Shown here: one piece after another, positions 54,737-64,000 of the stretch
How positions within the stretch are numbered: the first letter of the stretch is position 1
Layout of the letters: every line of letters starts with the position of its first letter
Source: Gambelia wislizenii
Taxonomy: Eukaryota; Chordata; Lepidosauria; Squamata; Crotaphytidae
NCBI GenBank assembly: GCA_030847615.1
Contig: JAUMIR010000015.1
Location: forward strand, 9,317,501-9,381,500
Length of the DNA stretch: 64,000 bases
Direction of reading: 5' to 3'
Notes under the pieces: generated by a model
The model's database searches: none
What the model saw: the letters and a program-made list of their open reading frames with translations, nothing else
What the model was told of the DNA's origin: nothing
Made by a program: the position numbers and the translations under genes

Positions 54737-55592
54737 AGAATCATAGAATCATAGAATTACAGAGTTGGAAGAGACCACGAGGGCCATCCAGTCCAACCCC
54801 CTGCCATGCAGGAAATCACGATCAAAGCATCCCTGACAATGGCCATCCAGCCTCTGTTTAAAGACCTCCAAGGAAGGAGACCCCACCATGCTCCGAGGGA
54901 GTGTGTTCCACTGCAAAACAGCTCTTACTGTCAAAAAGTTCCTCCTAGTGTTGAGGTGGAATCTCTGTTCCTGGAGCTTGCATCGATTGCTCCGTGTTCC
55001 AATCTCTGGAGCAGCAGAAAACAAGCTTGCTCCATCCTCAATGTGACACCCCTTCAAATACTTAAACAGGGCTATCATATCGCCCTTTAACCGTCTTTTT
55101 TCCAGGCTAAACATACCCAGCTCCCTAAGTCTCTCCTCATAAGTCATGGTTTCCAGACCTTTCACCATTTTAGTTGCCCTTCTCTGGACACGCTCCAATT
55201 TGTCAATACCTTTTTTGAATTGTGGTGCCCAGAACTGGACACAGTATTCTAGGTGAGGTCTGACCAAGGCAGAATAGAGCGGTACTATTACTTCCCTTGA
55301 TCTGGACACTATACTTCTATTGATGCAGCCCAAAATCACATTGGCCTTTTTAGCTGCCGCATCACACTGTTGACTCATGTTCAACTTGTGGTCTACTAGG
55401 ACTCCTAGATCCCTTTCACACGTAGTCTCATTCAGCCAGGTCTCCCCCATCCTATATCTATGCATTTCATTTTTTCGCCCTAAGTGCAGTACCTTACATT
55501 TCTCCGTATTGAATTTCATTTTGTTAGCTTTGGCCCAGCTCTCCAGTTTATCCAGGTCATTTTGAATTTTGATCCTGTCCTCCAGAACAGCT
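54737..55592 (-). mobile_element. CR1 LINE 3' portion with long intact frame
   Basis: A 285-codon uninterrupted minus-strand frame: [60 protein letters not shown], down to the 3' UTR and terminal octamers at 54737-54760. It is 5'-truncated just past the FADD block and young-looking. Confidence 0.93.
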
Positions 55593-56060
55593 CCTGTCCA
55601 CCACATGTTGGTGGTGATGGTTCTGGGAGCAAACCCCTACTCAAGGTGATGACAGCGATCACCAAATTAGATTCAAAACTTTGAATAATTCCTTTTAAGT
55701 GGAAACAAAAGCATGGAATAGATACACTGTCCCAACAGATGTCAAAGCTATCAGTTACTACCGCCACAACTATCATCTCCATACAGCATGGACATAATAA
55801 AGCAATTGCTGGAGTTCCCAGGCGCTGAAAGTATAAAGGTTTCCCAATTTTGTGAAGTCGAAGGCTTTCACGGCCGGCATCCATAAATACATTTTTAAAA
55901 AATAATTTCTGGAATTTTGAAAAATAAGATTGGGAAAGATTGTTCTTGGTTTTTTTCTGGGATGTGAGGCCGTGTTCTGGAAAAGTTTCTTTCTGATGTT
56001 TCACCTGCATCTGTGGCTGGCATCTTCAGAGAATGGTTGAGTAGGAGTGTGTATGGAGTT
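55593..56060 (-). mobile_element. Penelope-like element 3' UTR and terminus
   Basis: The minus strand reads GAAGATGCCAGCCACAGATG, AGGTGAAACATCAG, AACACGGCCTCACATCCCAG, then TGGATGCCGGCCGTGAAAGC and CTTCGACTTCACAAA. Same terminus as 41700-41800 and 42555-42690. 55593-55840 is unassigned. Confidence 0.75.
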
Positions 56061-56620
56061 TATATGCTGTTGGGGAATGTATGTAAATTTGTGTAATTTG
56101 AACGGTTAGTTTCTGGGTATAGAAATGCAAGGCTCATTAGTGTCTATTTGGCTAATGGTTGGTTGATGGGCCATTAACTGCTGGAAATCCCCCTGTCCCT
56201 GGGTGGAATTCCTTTGTAAGTGTTGAGTTTTTATTCTATTGTTTTTCAAAACTGGCAGCCATATTTTGTTTACTTTTAAGGTTTCTTCTTTCCTGTTGAA
56301 GTCGTCCAGGTGTTTGTGGATTTCAACAGCTTCTCTGTGCATTCTGACATGATAGTTGTTGGCCTTGTCCGGAATTTCTGTGTTTTTAAATAACATTTTG
56401 TGTCCATGTTGGTTTATAACATGTTCTGCTACTGCTGATTTTTCTGGCTGGCCCAGTCTGCAGTGTGTCTCATGCTCCTTGATTCGTGTTTGCACACCGC
56501 ATTCGGTGGTCCCTATGTAAACTTGTCCATAGCTGCATGGTATGCGGTAAACTCCCGCAGCTGTGAGAGGGTCTCTTTTGTCCTTCGCTGAGCAAAGAAC
56601 TATGAAGGATGGTCAGCTTC
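56061..56620 (-). pseudogene. Penelope-like element GIY-YIG endonuclease region
   Basis: The minus frame reads KRDPLTAAGVYRIPC, SYGQVYIGTTECGVQTRIKE, then EKSAVAEHVINQHGHKMLFK, RMHREAVEIHKHLDDFNRKE and NKIWLPVL to a stop near 56106. GVY followed by VYIG is the GIY-YIG nuclease signature of Penelope-like retroelements. The reverse transcriptase lies upstream and is absent, so the copy is truncated and non-autonomous. Confidence 0.88.
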
Positions 56621-56941
56621 AAATCCCATTTCATGTAGAAGTTACAAGAAGAGCACAATTTGAAAAAGTATTAAGGCATAATGTAATGGCATTTAAATTA
56701 ATAATAATAATAATAATAATGACATTGGTATCTAAAAGAACAGTCCAAGGTGCTGAACCTGTTTAGGGGTTAGCTTTCAGAAATTTACATAGCTCCTTTA
56801 ATGTTCAGACTAAAAACTGGAGCAGAGTCACTGGACTACTAGCATGGAAGTCACCAGTCACCACAGAGTTTGGTCTTCCATGTATTTTCAACTTCATCTC
56901 CCAGAAGCCCTAGCTATTTGGCCAAAAGTCAGGAATTCTAG
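56621..56941. other. (TAA)n and a reversed dispersed fragment
   Basis: (TAA)7 at about 56700-56721. 56805-56865 is the reversed relative of 47540-47620. Confidence 0.5.
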
Positions 56942-57763
56942 GGGTTCATTTACATAACAGATTTATTGCGGCAAATTGCACTTTAATTCTTTTCCGCAGC
57001 TGTGCCAGTCAGTTTTTTTTTTGTTAATTATGTCTCTTTATTGTTCAGACATGGAAAGGCACGGGGGTGTGGCCTCCCAAGCAGAGACAGGCTTTATGGG
57101 GAAGAGGATAGATCCTCCGTGACTGAAAGGATTGGAAGCCTGCATTTTCTTGCTACATAAAGAATCACAGACTGCCAAAATAGCAGGGGAGAGGATAAAA
57201 GTCTCTCTCTCTCCCAAGCAGAGACACAGCGATAGCAGCTGAGGAGAAGGAGGAAGTGGGGGAAAGAGAAAGATCTGTGGGGAACAGATCTTCCCTGACT
57301 GAAAGGACTTGGGAATCCTTTTTCTTGGCAAACTGGATTCACACAGACTTGGAAAATAGCAGAGAGGATTTTTCAAAATTTTCTAATCACTACTGAATCT
57401 CCCTCCCTCACTCCCCCTCTTTTAAGCCCACCCATTCATCATAACAACCAATCACAGTGCAGCTCTGCTGCAGCCCTTAGTGGAATGGTTGTTTACAGTA
57501 TAATAATAATAATAATAATAAAATTTTATTTATATCCCGCCCCTCTGCAACGCAATCGGGGCGGCTTACAATATAAAAACAGTAGCAATAATGCACTACT
57601 TTGCAAATAACTCAGCAAAAGTAGCGACATCCCTTGTCATGCTATATTTGGGTGTTTTACCTTCCCCCGTTCTGAATGAGGCGATGCTGTGGTGTGATCT
57701 ATGGGAACAATCAGCTATCTTTGTGGTATATTTAGGGGAATATTTGCCCGTGTAAATGAACCC
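56942..57763. mobile_element. TIR-bounded MITE, 822 bp
   Basis: Perfect 13-base terminal inverted repeat GGGTTCATTTACA (56942-56954 and 57751-57763). It contains two related internal segments (57070-57170 and 57220-57330: CAAGCAGAGACA, AGATC(C/T)(T/C)CC(G/C)TGACTGAAAGG) and an inserted reversed repeat tail. Confidence 0.7.
57503..57590 (-). repeat. (TAA)n and short reversed repeat tail
   Basis: TTTATTTATATCCCGCCCCT, GGGGCGGCTTACAATATAAA, the short form of the family at 51283. Nested in the MITE. Confidence 0.6.
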
Positions 57764-58149
57764 TTGGAGATGAAGTCCAAAACATCTGGAGGATGAAAGT
57801 TTGGGATTCACTGGTATATATGGGCAGCATTGTGGCCACTCTAGCCATTTCCCCGATAAACCCAACAAATTCAGGCAGCTGTGCTGATCCATATCTGTAT
57901 ATCTGCAGGTGTATTATGTTTAGGTGTGCATATTGGTACAAACAGAGAGAGAGAGAGAGAGAGTACGAAACCCTATATTGTTTCTGGCAGTCCTCTTCCA
58001 GCAACTGTGTGGACTGCAAGCCAAGGGGAAAAAATGATATCATAATCTCTTCTAATCAGAAAGTCCTAGCACTTTGCTCTCAGCCCTGATTCAACTACCT
58101 CATGCAGGGAAGGAAAGAATATTCCAAAATATTTCTAAAATGGTCAAAA
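57764..58149. other. Intergenic with (GA)n
   Basis: (GA)9-10 at about 57945-57963. Nothing else is recognised. Confidence 0.45.
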
Positions 58150-58555
58150 AACATGTTTTGCAAGTGTTGAGAAATCCTGACAAAAAGCATCCTGGATTGA
58201 CAAGAATCCACAGTTTGGGACTTGTTCAGCATAGAATTCACACATGGTTGTTTTGCACAGAAAACAGCATTGTCTGTGCTGAAAATAATATTTCTACACA
58301 GAAATATCAGTTTCTCCACAGCAAATGCTGTTTCCTGCATAGAAAATGCTGCAGATGGTGATTTAGTCTTGTGAAAAACTGTCACTGATTTGCATAGAAA
58401 ACATTTTTGTGTGTGTGTAAAGAAAATTTTGATCCCAGTGCAGAAAATGCTGTTTTGTGTGCAAAGCAAGCACATGCAAATTCTGTGCAGAATCAGTCTT
58501 GAATTGTGAATAGCTTGGAGAACTTCAAAAAGAAACTGAATGAAGAATTGCATCC
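58150..58555 (+). repeat. Unclassified repeat family R, longest copy
   Basis: The head is GAAATCCTGACAAAAAGC, TCCTGGATTGACAAGAATC and AGTTTGGGACTTGTTCAGC, followed by at least seven reiterations of the type CAGAAAACAGCATTGTCTG, GCAAATGCTGTTTCCTGC and CAGAAAATGCTGTTTTGTG. The end is GAAGAATTGCATCCCTA. It serves as the reference for the family. Confidence 0.65.
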
Positions 58556-58652
58556 CTATACATTAGTTTCAGAATTGCAAGGAACCAATAGATACATTAG
58601 TTTCAGAATTGCAAGGAACCAATAGAGGGGAATTGCAAGGAACCAATAGATA
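58556..58652. repeat. 34-bp tandem repeat, about 2.5 copies
   Basis: ATACATTAGTTTCAGAATTG plus CAAGGAACCAATAG is repeated twice, then the second half once more. Confidence 0.85.
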
Positions 58653-59003
58653 TTAGTGGCTGGTGGCAACTGTGTCAGTGGGTGGTGCATCTGCTATAGC
58701 TTTCAGTCTGAAATGCAAAAAATCAATCTCCTGAACACTATCTCCAAAATAGGTTTAGTAGTTTGGACAGCTGCTTTACAATTCATCCTAAAGCTCAGAA
58801 TTACTTCAGTTCTCATTGCCATTTCCCATTAGACTAAAATAGTATTCACTATGAAACTATGAAACAAATTCATTGGCTAAGAAATGAGTACAAGTAGGCT
58901 TGGTTTTGCTACCACTTCCCTATCAATTCTGAACTTTGTTAGGGTCTAGTCCAATTTGGCCTGGGGGATGGAATACTATACAAATCTTCATTTGGTAGAT
59001 TAA
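58653..59003. other. Intergenic, nothing recognised
   Basis: No supported feature. Confidence 0.35.
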
Positions 59004-59580
59004 GGAGATTATCAGATGACCTTTTAAATCCAGAACAGGGACAACAGGAGAGCGCTAAAGGGCTCTCTTTTCAGATGATGTCACCCCTGTCTAGTTCTGC
59101 TCCTGTGCACCCTCTGGTCCAATTGCATTCTCTTATATTGATGGGTTAATCTGTCAATAGATCACCCATTCCGTTTCTATAATGGAATCATGGGCTTGTG
59201 AAGAGGTGTCCTGTTATGCTGGCACTATGCCAACCACAGTGGGAGGACACTTCCGGGTGCAATTGGGACGAGGAGGTAAATGGCACCTTTTTCTTCCCCT
59301 CCCCAGTTTATTTAGGTTTTTTAAACAAAACTTTTATTTTTACTTTTATTTTGAATTTTTCTCTCACGAGAATGGACAGGATTTGCTTTAAGGGACATGA
59401 ATGCAGCTTTACAACAGCTGCATTAACTCCCAGAGGGTCAAGGGGGGGGGGAGACCAGTTCTTATAGCGGTATAAGGTAGGTGTATGAGGGTTTGTTTTT
59501 CTTAATGGAACAGGGACAGGAGTTGGGAAGGAGTAGGTCGGGTGGGGGGGTGGCGAGACACAGTTCATCTGATAATCTCC
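59004..59580. mobile_element. MITE family M1, 577 bp
   Basis: The left end GGAGATTATCAGATGACC and reversed right end GGAGATTATCAGATGAACTG form a TIR of about 16 matching bases. The interior is collinear with 18619-19218. Confidence 0.78.
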
Positions 59581-59617
59581 TATGATTGTATATCTCATGA
59601 AGCATAGAGTGTGCTTT

Positions 59618-59662
59618 CTTTCTTTCTTTCTTTCTTTATTTCTTTCTTTCTTTCTTTCTTTT
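59618..59662. repeat. (CTTT)n microsatellite
   Basis: About eleven CTTT units with one TATT variant. Confidence 0.95.
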
Positions 59663-60165
59663 CTGGCCTTTCTTCAAATATGAGACCCAAAGTGGTTCAC
59701 AACATACATTAAAAATACATTTAAAACAATGGAAAATGCATAAGTTTTCCTTTTAAATGAACGGTCACATTACAACATTAATTGAATACAATGAAAAAGG
59801 CAGTAAAATAATGATAAAAACACAATCCACCCCAGTTAAAAGTCTTTGGCAATGATGAATTAATAGTCAAAGGCCTGGGTAAACAAAATGTTATTCACCT
59901 GACCAATGATAAAGAGCAGAGATAGGCCCTAGCTTCTCATGGAAGAGTATTGTATAGCCTGGGAGAAACCACCAAGAAGATTTTCCCATGTACTCACCAA
60001 ACATGGTGAATGAACCGAGAGAATGACCTCCTCTGAAGATCTAAAAATTCTGGAGGCATTATATCTGGCACTCCCTCATGCAGTTCTATCCAGCCACTGG
60101 ATTCCCAAGTCCACAAGCCTGTTTGAAAAGGCAGGTGCATTTTCCTTAAGGTGACTTTCCTTCCC
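59663..60165 (-). repeat. Dispersed repeat, reversed, relative of 51283-51800
   Basis: GGCCTTTCTTCAAATATGAG, AAAGTGGTTCACAACATAC, then TCTCATGGAAGAGTATTGTA and GAGAATGACCTCCTCTGAAG. It shares order and spacing with the 51283 copy. Confidence 0.5.
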
Positions 60166-61034
60166 CTGCAATTCTAGGAGAAATTAGAAAACCAGGCCTG
60201 ATGAATCAAGGATCCAACTTTATTTAGGGTGAAAAATGCATTTTTGTCTCCCACCCTGATATACCAAAATCTGAGGAAAATGGGAGTGCCAAAACATAAG
60301 CTCACACCCTTTAACAAAGTTTGTCAGGGTTGCCCAGTTAAAATTGCAAATTGCACGTATTGGGAAAATTCCATCAAAGTAACAAATTTGATAGGCGTTT
60401 CAACTATAGCCTAGGCATCAGTTGGCCAAGTACAGCTTCCTTAAGGTAAACAACCATTCTCCATTCCCCATTCCTCAGTCCCTTGGCCCCATAGCCAGTG
60501 GGCTATACCATGTAACTGTTCCATCTTGTTTCCTTGGAGGAAGACCAAGGCAATACAAAAGTGTTCTATTGAGTTAACCCATGGGTTAACCCTTGATTTG
60601 CTTGACCATTTATTGGTGAAGGATGGGTACATTTTGGCTGGAAACATTCAGTCAGATAACAGCATCTGTCCCCTTCCATGTACCCTGAAATCCAAAAGGG
60701 AGATAACTGCTCTTTTCCATGGTAGTTCAAGTGGAATTAAACTGCCTTAACTGTGTAATGTGAAAGGCCTGTAGTGATGCCAGTGGCTGTGGCCACACCC
60801 AATAGGACCATCCATCTCATGGAGAGCTGCAGCAGGCATCCCTACTCTCAAAACTAGTTTTCCACCCATGGGGGGGGAGGCTACTTAGTCATGTGATCTA
60901 GTCTAGATCAGTGGGCTATAGAGCATAAAAACCCACTCCACCATGAAGTTGGTCCTCAAGGTGACACAACAAGACACTATGCCTGGTTCATCACAGTACC
61001 TGATTGAGATAACTTATGCCACCTTGAATACACC
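60166..61034. other. Intergenic, nothing firmly recognised
   Basis: A TATA-like GCATAAAAACC at about 60924 is followed within 20 nt by ATGAAGTTGGTCCTCAAGG and then GTGACA. The spacing is too short for a normal promoter and I do not call a gene. Confidence 0.35.
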
Positions 61035-61232
61035 TAGGGTCCACTGACACTACAAAGTTATAGTGCTATAATTCCACTTTAACTAAGGAATCCTGGAATT
61101 TATACTTTGGAGAGGCATCAGAGTACTCTGGCTGAGAATTCTAATTGCCCTGCCCTAAACTGCAGATCTTGGGATTCCATGTCAGTACAAAGGGAATATT
61201 AGCAATACAATAGTGTAGTACAAATGGGTCCC
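61035..61232. mobile_element. Small MITE-like repeat
   Basis: The start AGGGTCCACTGACACTACA and reversed end AGGGACCCATTTGTACTACA are loosely inverted. The interior ATTCCACTTTAACTAAGG, AATCCTGGAATTTATACTTT is a diverged form of 35574-35700. Confidence 0.55.
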
Positions 61233-61318
61233 TGATCTCAGAAACTAAATAGGTTTAGGGCTAGTTGGGATGGGAGGCCACCATGGCATGCCAAGGACCT
61301 CAGGAAACATGGAAACCA
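61228..61318 (+). mobile_element. 5S rRNA-derived fragment
   Basis: CCCTGATCTCAGAAACTAAA, TAGGTTTAGGGCTAGTTGGG and ATGGGAGGCCACCATGG follow the 5S order (CTGATCTCGGAAGCTAAGCAG..TTGGATGGGAGACC). Relative of 44978-45130. Confidence 0.55.
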
Positions 61319-62200
61319 CCTGACAGTCAAGGATCTGATTCAATATATGGTCCTAGAAGAAAGGTGATTAAAAAAATATAAGGAAGTACAATTAAGGGAA
61401 GGAGGATGAAGGAAAGACAAGTAGTCAGGCAGATGACAAGATTATTTTGTAGAAAAGTAAGCTGTCTCCAAAACGAAAGGAGGGGAGTGGTGAAGGTGCT
61501 CTTGTCAGGAAATTCCATAACCAGGAGATAACCAACAAAAGGTCCCTACTTTTGTTATCTTTTGACCTGGTCTCCTCTTTTTGGTACCCTCTGATGGAAG
61601 TGAAATATGGAAGCAGGCTTCAGATGCTAAGGCAAATACATGGGAAGGCTCATAAGGTGGAGAAACCCATGCTGATATAGGATGAAATTATGACATCAGT
61701 TAGGATGGAGGAAAAACTAAAAAGATAACCTGAGGTCTCCTGGGTGCTGATTTCATCTTTTCCCATTACATTATAAAAATATATATACTATGACTAATTA
61801 CAATTTAACAGTTCAAGTTTTACAAAAAGAATGGCCTCTAGCAAGAAAAGTCAGACAGGGTGACCACAATGTGCATAATCATGTGTGGCTGAGTAATTCA
61901 TGTGATGCTGCGCCACATGGAAGGTCACTCCATTCTCCCAGTATTCCTGCTCATGGAAGAATTTATTGAAGTTCCCTCTGGTGTGCATGATGTAAGCATG
62001 ATACTGTCATGATCATCAAGGGCCTGTAATTATATGCCATAGGAAAATTCTCTCATAATGAAAGATGTGGAGTGGGAAAAAAGGATCAAAGGGCTTGGCT
62101 TGGAAAATGGCGCAGCGCATGGACATGTGTTTTGAAAAGTTATCAAGAACTGTCCCATTCTTTTCTAGTGCTTCATTTAGGGGTAGGGCTCTTTGAACTG
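61319..62200. other. Upstream flank of the orphan EDC-type promoter
   Basis: No coding frame or repeat. 61850-61930 (AATCATGTGTGGCTGAG, ATTCATGTGATGCTGC) may belong to its regulatory region (inference). Confidence 0.35.
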
Positions 62201-62207
62201 TATAAAA
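62201..62207 (+). promoter_or_regulatory. TATA box of an EDC-type gene that runs off the window
   Basis: TATAAAA in GAACTGTATAAAACCTC, 85 nt before the exon 1 donor, the same geometry as at 36912 and 14031. Confidence 0.7.
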
Positions 62208-62231
62208 CCTCTCAGCCACCTCTCTTTTCTT

Positions 62232-62285
62232 CACTCAATCACTTGCATCTCCCATTGTGCTTACAAGTTCTCACTGCTGAACAAG
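62232..62285 (+). other. Non-coding exon 1 of an EDC-type gene
   Basis: CACTCAATCACTTGCATCTC..TTCTCACTGCTGAACAAG is followed by the donor GTAAGTTG. The form 'cacttgcat..ctgctgaac' resembles exon 1 of corneous beta-protein (beta-keratin) and related EDC genes. No coding exon follows within the 1.7 kb left, so it should lie past 64000. Confidence 0.65.
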
Positions 62286-62785
62286 GTAAGTTGAATGAAA
62301 CTGCTGAGAGAGGAAAAATTAGAATTTAGATAGGAGTTCTTCCTGCCACAAGAGCTAATGGATGGTTTCTCTGGAACTACTTGAATGGCAAGATCCAACA
62401 GATAACTTTTCTTTTACTTCTTTTTTCATTTCTCCCATTCATTCATTTTTTCCTTCCTTCATTCCCAATTTGGGTCAAAAGGAAAAGTCTCTTTAGCCAC
62501 TCTAGTCTCTCTAGGTGTGTAAAAGGGCTGGCCAGAAGGTCCAGTTTCCTAGAAATCTCCCTCCCACCATCAAACCAGCAGGATGAGATATTGTCATCTC
62601 TTTAGAGCTGTCAGGAGGAAAGGGATCTAACCATGGGGATAGGCTGGTATTTTCAGCCATAGCTCCACTCCTCTGGCAGTGTGATGCTTTGTAACTTTCC
62701 TCTTCCTAACCCAGTTGAAAACTGGGACCCCTTACCATTGCTGGATGGGTGGAGAAAAGAAGTACTTCTGTCTCATTCCTTCCAG
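62286..62785 (+). other. Start of intron 1, nothing recognised
   Basis: T-rich tracts at 62400-62460. No acceptor plus ATG with an EDC-like frame is found. Confidence 0.4.
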
Positions 62786-62885
62786 AAATTAATAGATTGA
62801 TTGATCAATTTGCTGGGATTTTTATGCCACTTTTCTCCACTATAGGATCTAAGGCAGCTAACACTGTAAGATTCAAACAAAATGC
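62786..62885 (-). repeat. Short reversed repeat tail
   Basis: AATTTGCTGGGATTTTTATG, CCACTTTTCTCCACTATAGG, AGGCAGCTAACACTG, same tail class as 51283. Confidence 0.5.
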
Positions 62886-62889
62886 AGTT

Positions 62890-63345
62890 AAAAGCTGGAA
62901 TGTGTCCAGAGGAGGGCAACCAAAATGGTGGGAGGTATGGAAGCTATGCCCTATGAAGAGTGGCTTAGGGAGCTGGGTATGTTTAGCCTGGAGAAGAGAA
63001 GGTTAAGAGGTGATATGATAGCCATGTTTAAATATTTGAAGGGATGCCATACTGAGGATGGAGTGAGCTTGTTTTCTGTGGCTCCAGAGACTAAGATACG
63101 GAGCAATGGACTCAAACTATAGGAAAAGACATTCCACCTAAACATTAGGAAGAACTTCCTGAAAGTAAGAGCTGTTCAGAAGTGGAATGCACTGCCTGGG
63201 AGTGTGGTGGAGTCTCCTTCTTTGGAGGTTTTTAAACAGGGTGGATGACCATCTGTTAGGAATGATTTGATTGTGTATTCCTGCATGGCAGGGTGTTGGA
63301 CTAGATGGCCCTTGTGGTCTCTTCCAGCTCTATGATTCTATGAAA
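62890..63345 (+). mobile_element. CR1 3' portion
   Basis: The ORF2 end ([38 protein letters not shown]) has a stop at 63120. It ends in the 3' UTR and terminal ATGATTCTATGA. Confidence 0.9.
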
Positions 63346-63346
63346 A

Positions 63347-63480
63347 GGTTTATTTATTTGATTTACTGTATATCTGCTTTTCTCCCAAATGGCTTTACAA
63401 AAGGCTTACAATATAAATTAAAATTAAAACAATACAGACTATAAGACCTCTGTTCCAAATATATGGTATAAAAGTTTAAA
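63347..63480 (-). repeat. Reversed repeat tail
   Basis: TTATTTGATTTACTGTATAT, CTGCTTTTCTCCCAAATGGC and TTACAAAAGGCTTACAATA, same class as 62786. Confidence 0.5.
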
Positions 63481-64000
63481 AACAATTAGATAAATGGGTG
63501 TATTAAAAATTAACCAGGTTAAATATCCAAAACAGATGCTGTTTTCAGTAGCATGGATGCATTTGTAATCTTAGCCCCTCTTCTGCTGATCTCAAATATT
63601 CATCATGTATTGGCCAGAAATCTGTTCATGCTCTACACTGGTAATGATGACCAGGGAAAAAGATGAAGGAGGTATAGCAACCACCAAGGAATGAATGTAT
63701 TGGGAAAATAGATTGCTCTGAGCTAGGTAATTTTTGTTTGACACCACTGCAGAACTCTGGAAAAATGCAAGCACTAGCACAGTGCAGCACAGGATTCTAC
63801 CCATTATGTATTGAGAATAGAAAGAATGTGCAAAAACTATCTGGACCCAGCATACCACACACCATTAAAAAACTCCCCCAAAATGCCTGGCAGACCTCAA
63901 GACAACCCTGTAAGGTGGGCTGGTGGATTTAAATGCCTCCTCCCCATTCTCAGAGTTCCACACTTTTCCCAGAATTTCTGAGGGTAGCTCACTCTGTTGC
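63481..64000. other. Right edge, nothing recognised
   Basis: Within the predicted intron of the gene starting at 62232. No coding exon is seen. Confidence 0.35.

Noticed and set aside
60913..60970. TATA-like GCATAAAAACC followed by ATGAAGTTGGTCCTCAAG, like a signal-peptide start
   Set aside because: Only about 20 nt separate the TATA-like word and the ATG, and the frame cannot be extended to a recognisable protein.
1..64000. CRISPR arrays, bacterial operons, phage or plasmid features
   Set aside because: The tandem repeats present are eukaryotic minisatellites and transposon arrays, and nothing in the window looks prokaryotic.

Overview
The window looks like nuclear DNA of a squamate reptile, most likely an iguanian lizard. 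The reasons are the dense and diverse retroelement load (many 5'-truncated CR1 copies ending in tandem ATTCTATG-type octamers, L1, Penelope-like, DIRS-like), tRNA-derived and Sauria-type SINEs, Helitron-like and TIR-bounded non-autonomous DNA elements, together with genes of the epidermal differentiation complex (EDC) type. There are no operons or bacterial signals. Species identity is inference.

Host genes: three small EDC-style genes are visible, each built as TATA box, short non-coding exon 1 with a GTAAG donor, intron of about 1.7-4.1 kb, then one coding exon whose ATG lies 2-22 nt after the splice acceptor. (1) Minus strand: TATA 14031-14024, exon 1 about 14000-13948, CDS 12232-12041, a 63-residue Ser/Gly/Cys-rich protein. 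(2) Plus strand: TATA-like box 21136, exon 1 ending 21219, CDS 25346-25456, a 36-residue Cys-rich protein. Its frame stays Cys-rich beyond the stop and is broken by two further TGA codons. (3) Plus strand: TATA 36912, exon 1 ending 36990, CDS 39648-39896, an 82-residue His/Gly-then-Cys/Pro/Gln protein with a poly(A) signal at 40505. (4) A fourth promoter plus exon 1 (TATA 62201, donor 62286) points to a gene whose coding exon lies beyond the right edge. A 104-codon minus-strand frame at 51158-50841 behind a good acceptor is a weaker candidate. These genes probably supply small cross-linkable, disulfide-rich proteins to cornifying skin cells (family inference).

Region by region: 1-9.6 kb is almost pure mobile DNA: a DIRS-like fragment, SINEs, and a CR1 split by a head-to-tail pair of Helitron-like elements that themselves carry minisatellites, a second CR1 and a nested TIR element. 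9.6-14.1 kb holds the first gene. 14.1-21 kb holds TIR elements and CR1. 21.1-26 kb is the second gene, its intron filled by L1, a TIR element and an unclassified repeat family. 26.5-29.2 kb is an L1 tail split by a 2.2-kb TIR element containing GC-rich hairpin minisatellites. 29.2-30.7 kb holds DIRS-type tyrosine recombinase and RNase H remnants. 30.7-36.9 kb is SINE, CR1 and TIR elements. 36.9-40.5 kb is the third gene. 41-58 kb is Penelope, CR1, TIR elements and the unclassified repeat, plus the weak minus-strand ORF. 58-64 kb holds more repeats and the orphan promoter.

Most long open frames here are retroelement remnants or stop-free GC-rich repeats, not host genes. All assignments come from reading the sequence; no database search was possible.
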